Part shown: one piece after another, positions 63,516 through 64,000 of the stretch
Layout: every line of letters begins with the position of its first letter
Position numbering within the stretch: the stretch's first letter is position 1
DNA from: Parvularcula sp038749595
Lineage (GTDB): Bacteria > Pseudomonadota > Alphaproteobacteria > Caulobacterales > Parvularculaceae
NCBI GenBank assembly: GCA_038749595.1
Contig: JBCDHW010000002.1
Location: 186,001-250,000, forward strand
DNA: 64,000 bases
Direction of reading: 5' to 3'
Position numbers and translations under genes: made by a program
Notes under the pieces: model-generated
Database searches by the model: none
Seen by the model: only the letters and a program-made list of their open reading frames with translations
What the model was told of the DNA's origin: nothing

Positions 63516-64000
63516 ATGCGCTTCAGTCATCTTCTCCAAACGGCCGGGCTCGTCCTCACGACAGCAGCCTGCACAACAACGCCGACGCTCATCGCCGAAG
63601 CTCCTGAGCGCAGCGATCAACCCGCAAAGATCATCGTTAGCGGCATCGAGCCGGGCGCGCAGGTCGATCTCATCGTCGAGCGGCCTTACGACTGGGTCGC
63701 CAGCGAAACCCTGCGGTCAGTGACGGCCTACACGGCGAATGCCCGCGGCCGCATCGACACCAGCGTCCAGGCTCCCGAAGGCCAGGGCGAGGCCAACCCC
63801 TACACCGTCTTCACCAGCCAAAAGCGGACGGATCAGACGCCGTGGGATGGCGCCACCCCCAGCGACGTTCGCGTTTCAGCCGATCTCGATGGCGACGGCG
63901 AAGTCGACCTTAACGCCGAAATGGTGCTTCCTTTGGGCCATCGCTCCACCGTCGAAATGCCCTTCGATCCCGAATTCGAAGGAGCCTTCATCACCCGGCC
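63516..64000 (+). CDS. Partial lipoprotein with acyl-CoA thioesterase/BAAT-like N-terminal domain
   Basis: The frame is open from ATG 63516 to the window edge (161 codons). It begins with a lipoprotein-like signal (LLQTAGLVLTTAAC, Cys19) and continues into a beta-sandwich with KIIVSGIEPGAQVDLIVERP and ATPSDVRVSADLDGDGE. The GxxPGxxVxL pattern matches the N-terminal domain of acyl-CoA thioesterase/bile-acid acyltransferase-like proteins, which is normally followed by an alpha/beta hydrolase domain. That part lies beyond the window, so the call is tentative. Confidence 0.6.
   Translation, partial: MRFSHLLQTAGLVLTTAACTTTPTLIAEAPERSDQPAKIIVSGIEPGAQVDLIVERPYDWVASETLRSVTAYTANARGRIDTSVQAPEGQGEANPYTVFTSQKRTDQTPWDGATPSDVRVSADLDGDGEVDLNAEMVLPLGHRSTVEMPFDPEFEGAFITR

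Noticed and set aside
1..64000. CRISPR arrays, insertion sequences, prophage, tRNA or rRNA genes
   Set aside because: No regularly spaced direct repeats, transposase or phage genes, tRNA cloverleaf or rRNA sequence were noticed on reading both strands.

Overview
The window is chromosomal DNA of an alphaproteobacterium that looks like an aerobic anoxygenic phototroph. The main evidence is a light-harvesting 2 (LH2, puc) gene set. TonB-dependent receptors, VPLPA/PEP-CTERM surface proteins, ECF sigma factors and a UbiB-type kinase fit a Gram-negative, probably aquatic, oligotroph. The exact lineage cannot be fixed from this sequence. Coding density is high. I saw no rRNA, tRNA, insertion sequence, prophage or CRISPR array.

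Layout. 0-9 kb is housekeeping and central metabolism: polyphosphate kinase 2, L-serine ammonia-lyase, an ABC1/UbiB kinase, acetyl-CoA synthetase and a CydDC-type ABC exporter. 9.3-13.8 kb holds an ABC ATPase and a 1204-residue protein that joins an ABC permease to an M1 aminopeptidase. 14-19.1 kb is an iron-uptake module: a siderophore-interacting reductase faces an operon of TonB receptor, small membrane protein and PepSY protein, with a Fur-box-like sequence upstream. A chemoreceptor (19.3-21.3 kb) diverges from the puc operon (21.8-25.2 kb): pucB, pucA, a repeat protein I do not recognise, pucC and, translationally coupled to pucC, a peptide deformylase. 25.5-30.4 kb carries an SDR, an M14 metallopeptidase and a serine beta-lactamase-fold hydrolase.

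31-46 kb looks like one catabolic island. A TonB receptor and a sodium:solute symporter supply transport. The symporter gene is followed by a double SnoaL-like protein. A plus-strand operon encodes a HisD/HpsN-like dehydrogenase, a LacI regulator, a MetE-like methyltransferase and an HpcH/HpaI aldolase. A converging minus-strand operon encodes an alpha/beta hydrolase, a double SnoaL protein, a bicupin, an SDR, another double SnoaL protein and a lactonase-like amidohydrolase. Both operons start behind the same perfect 16-bp palindrome (36169-36184 and 46029-46044), almost certainly the LacI operator. Weaker copies lie at the TonB receptor gene. The substrate is unknown; this is the best candidate here for an undescribed system.

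46.4-57.6 kb is an envelope and regulation region: three VPLPA-CTERM proteins, two ECF sigma factors, a subtilisin-like lipoprotein, an outer-membrane barrel, an anti-sigma-like membrane protein, a secreted alpha/beta hydrolase and a divergent NarL-type response regulator/histidine kinase pair. 58-62.2 kb is an RND efflux pump with its adaptor, followed by a membrane-bound LytTR regulator and the start of a lipoprotein with an acyl-CoA-thioesterase-like domain that runs off the window.
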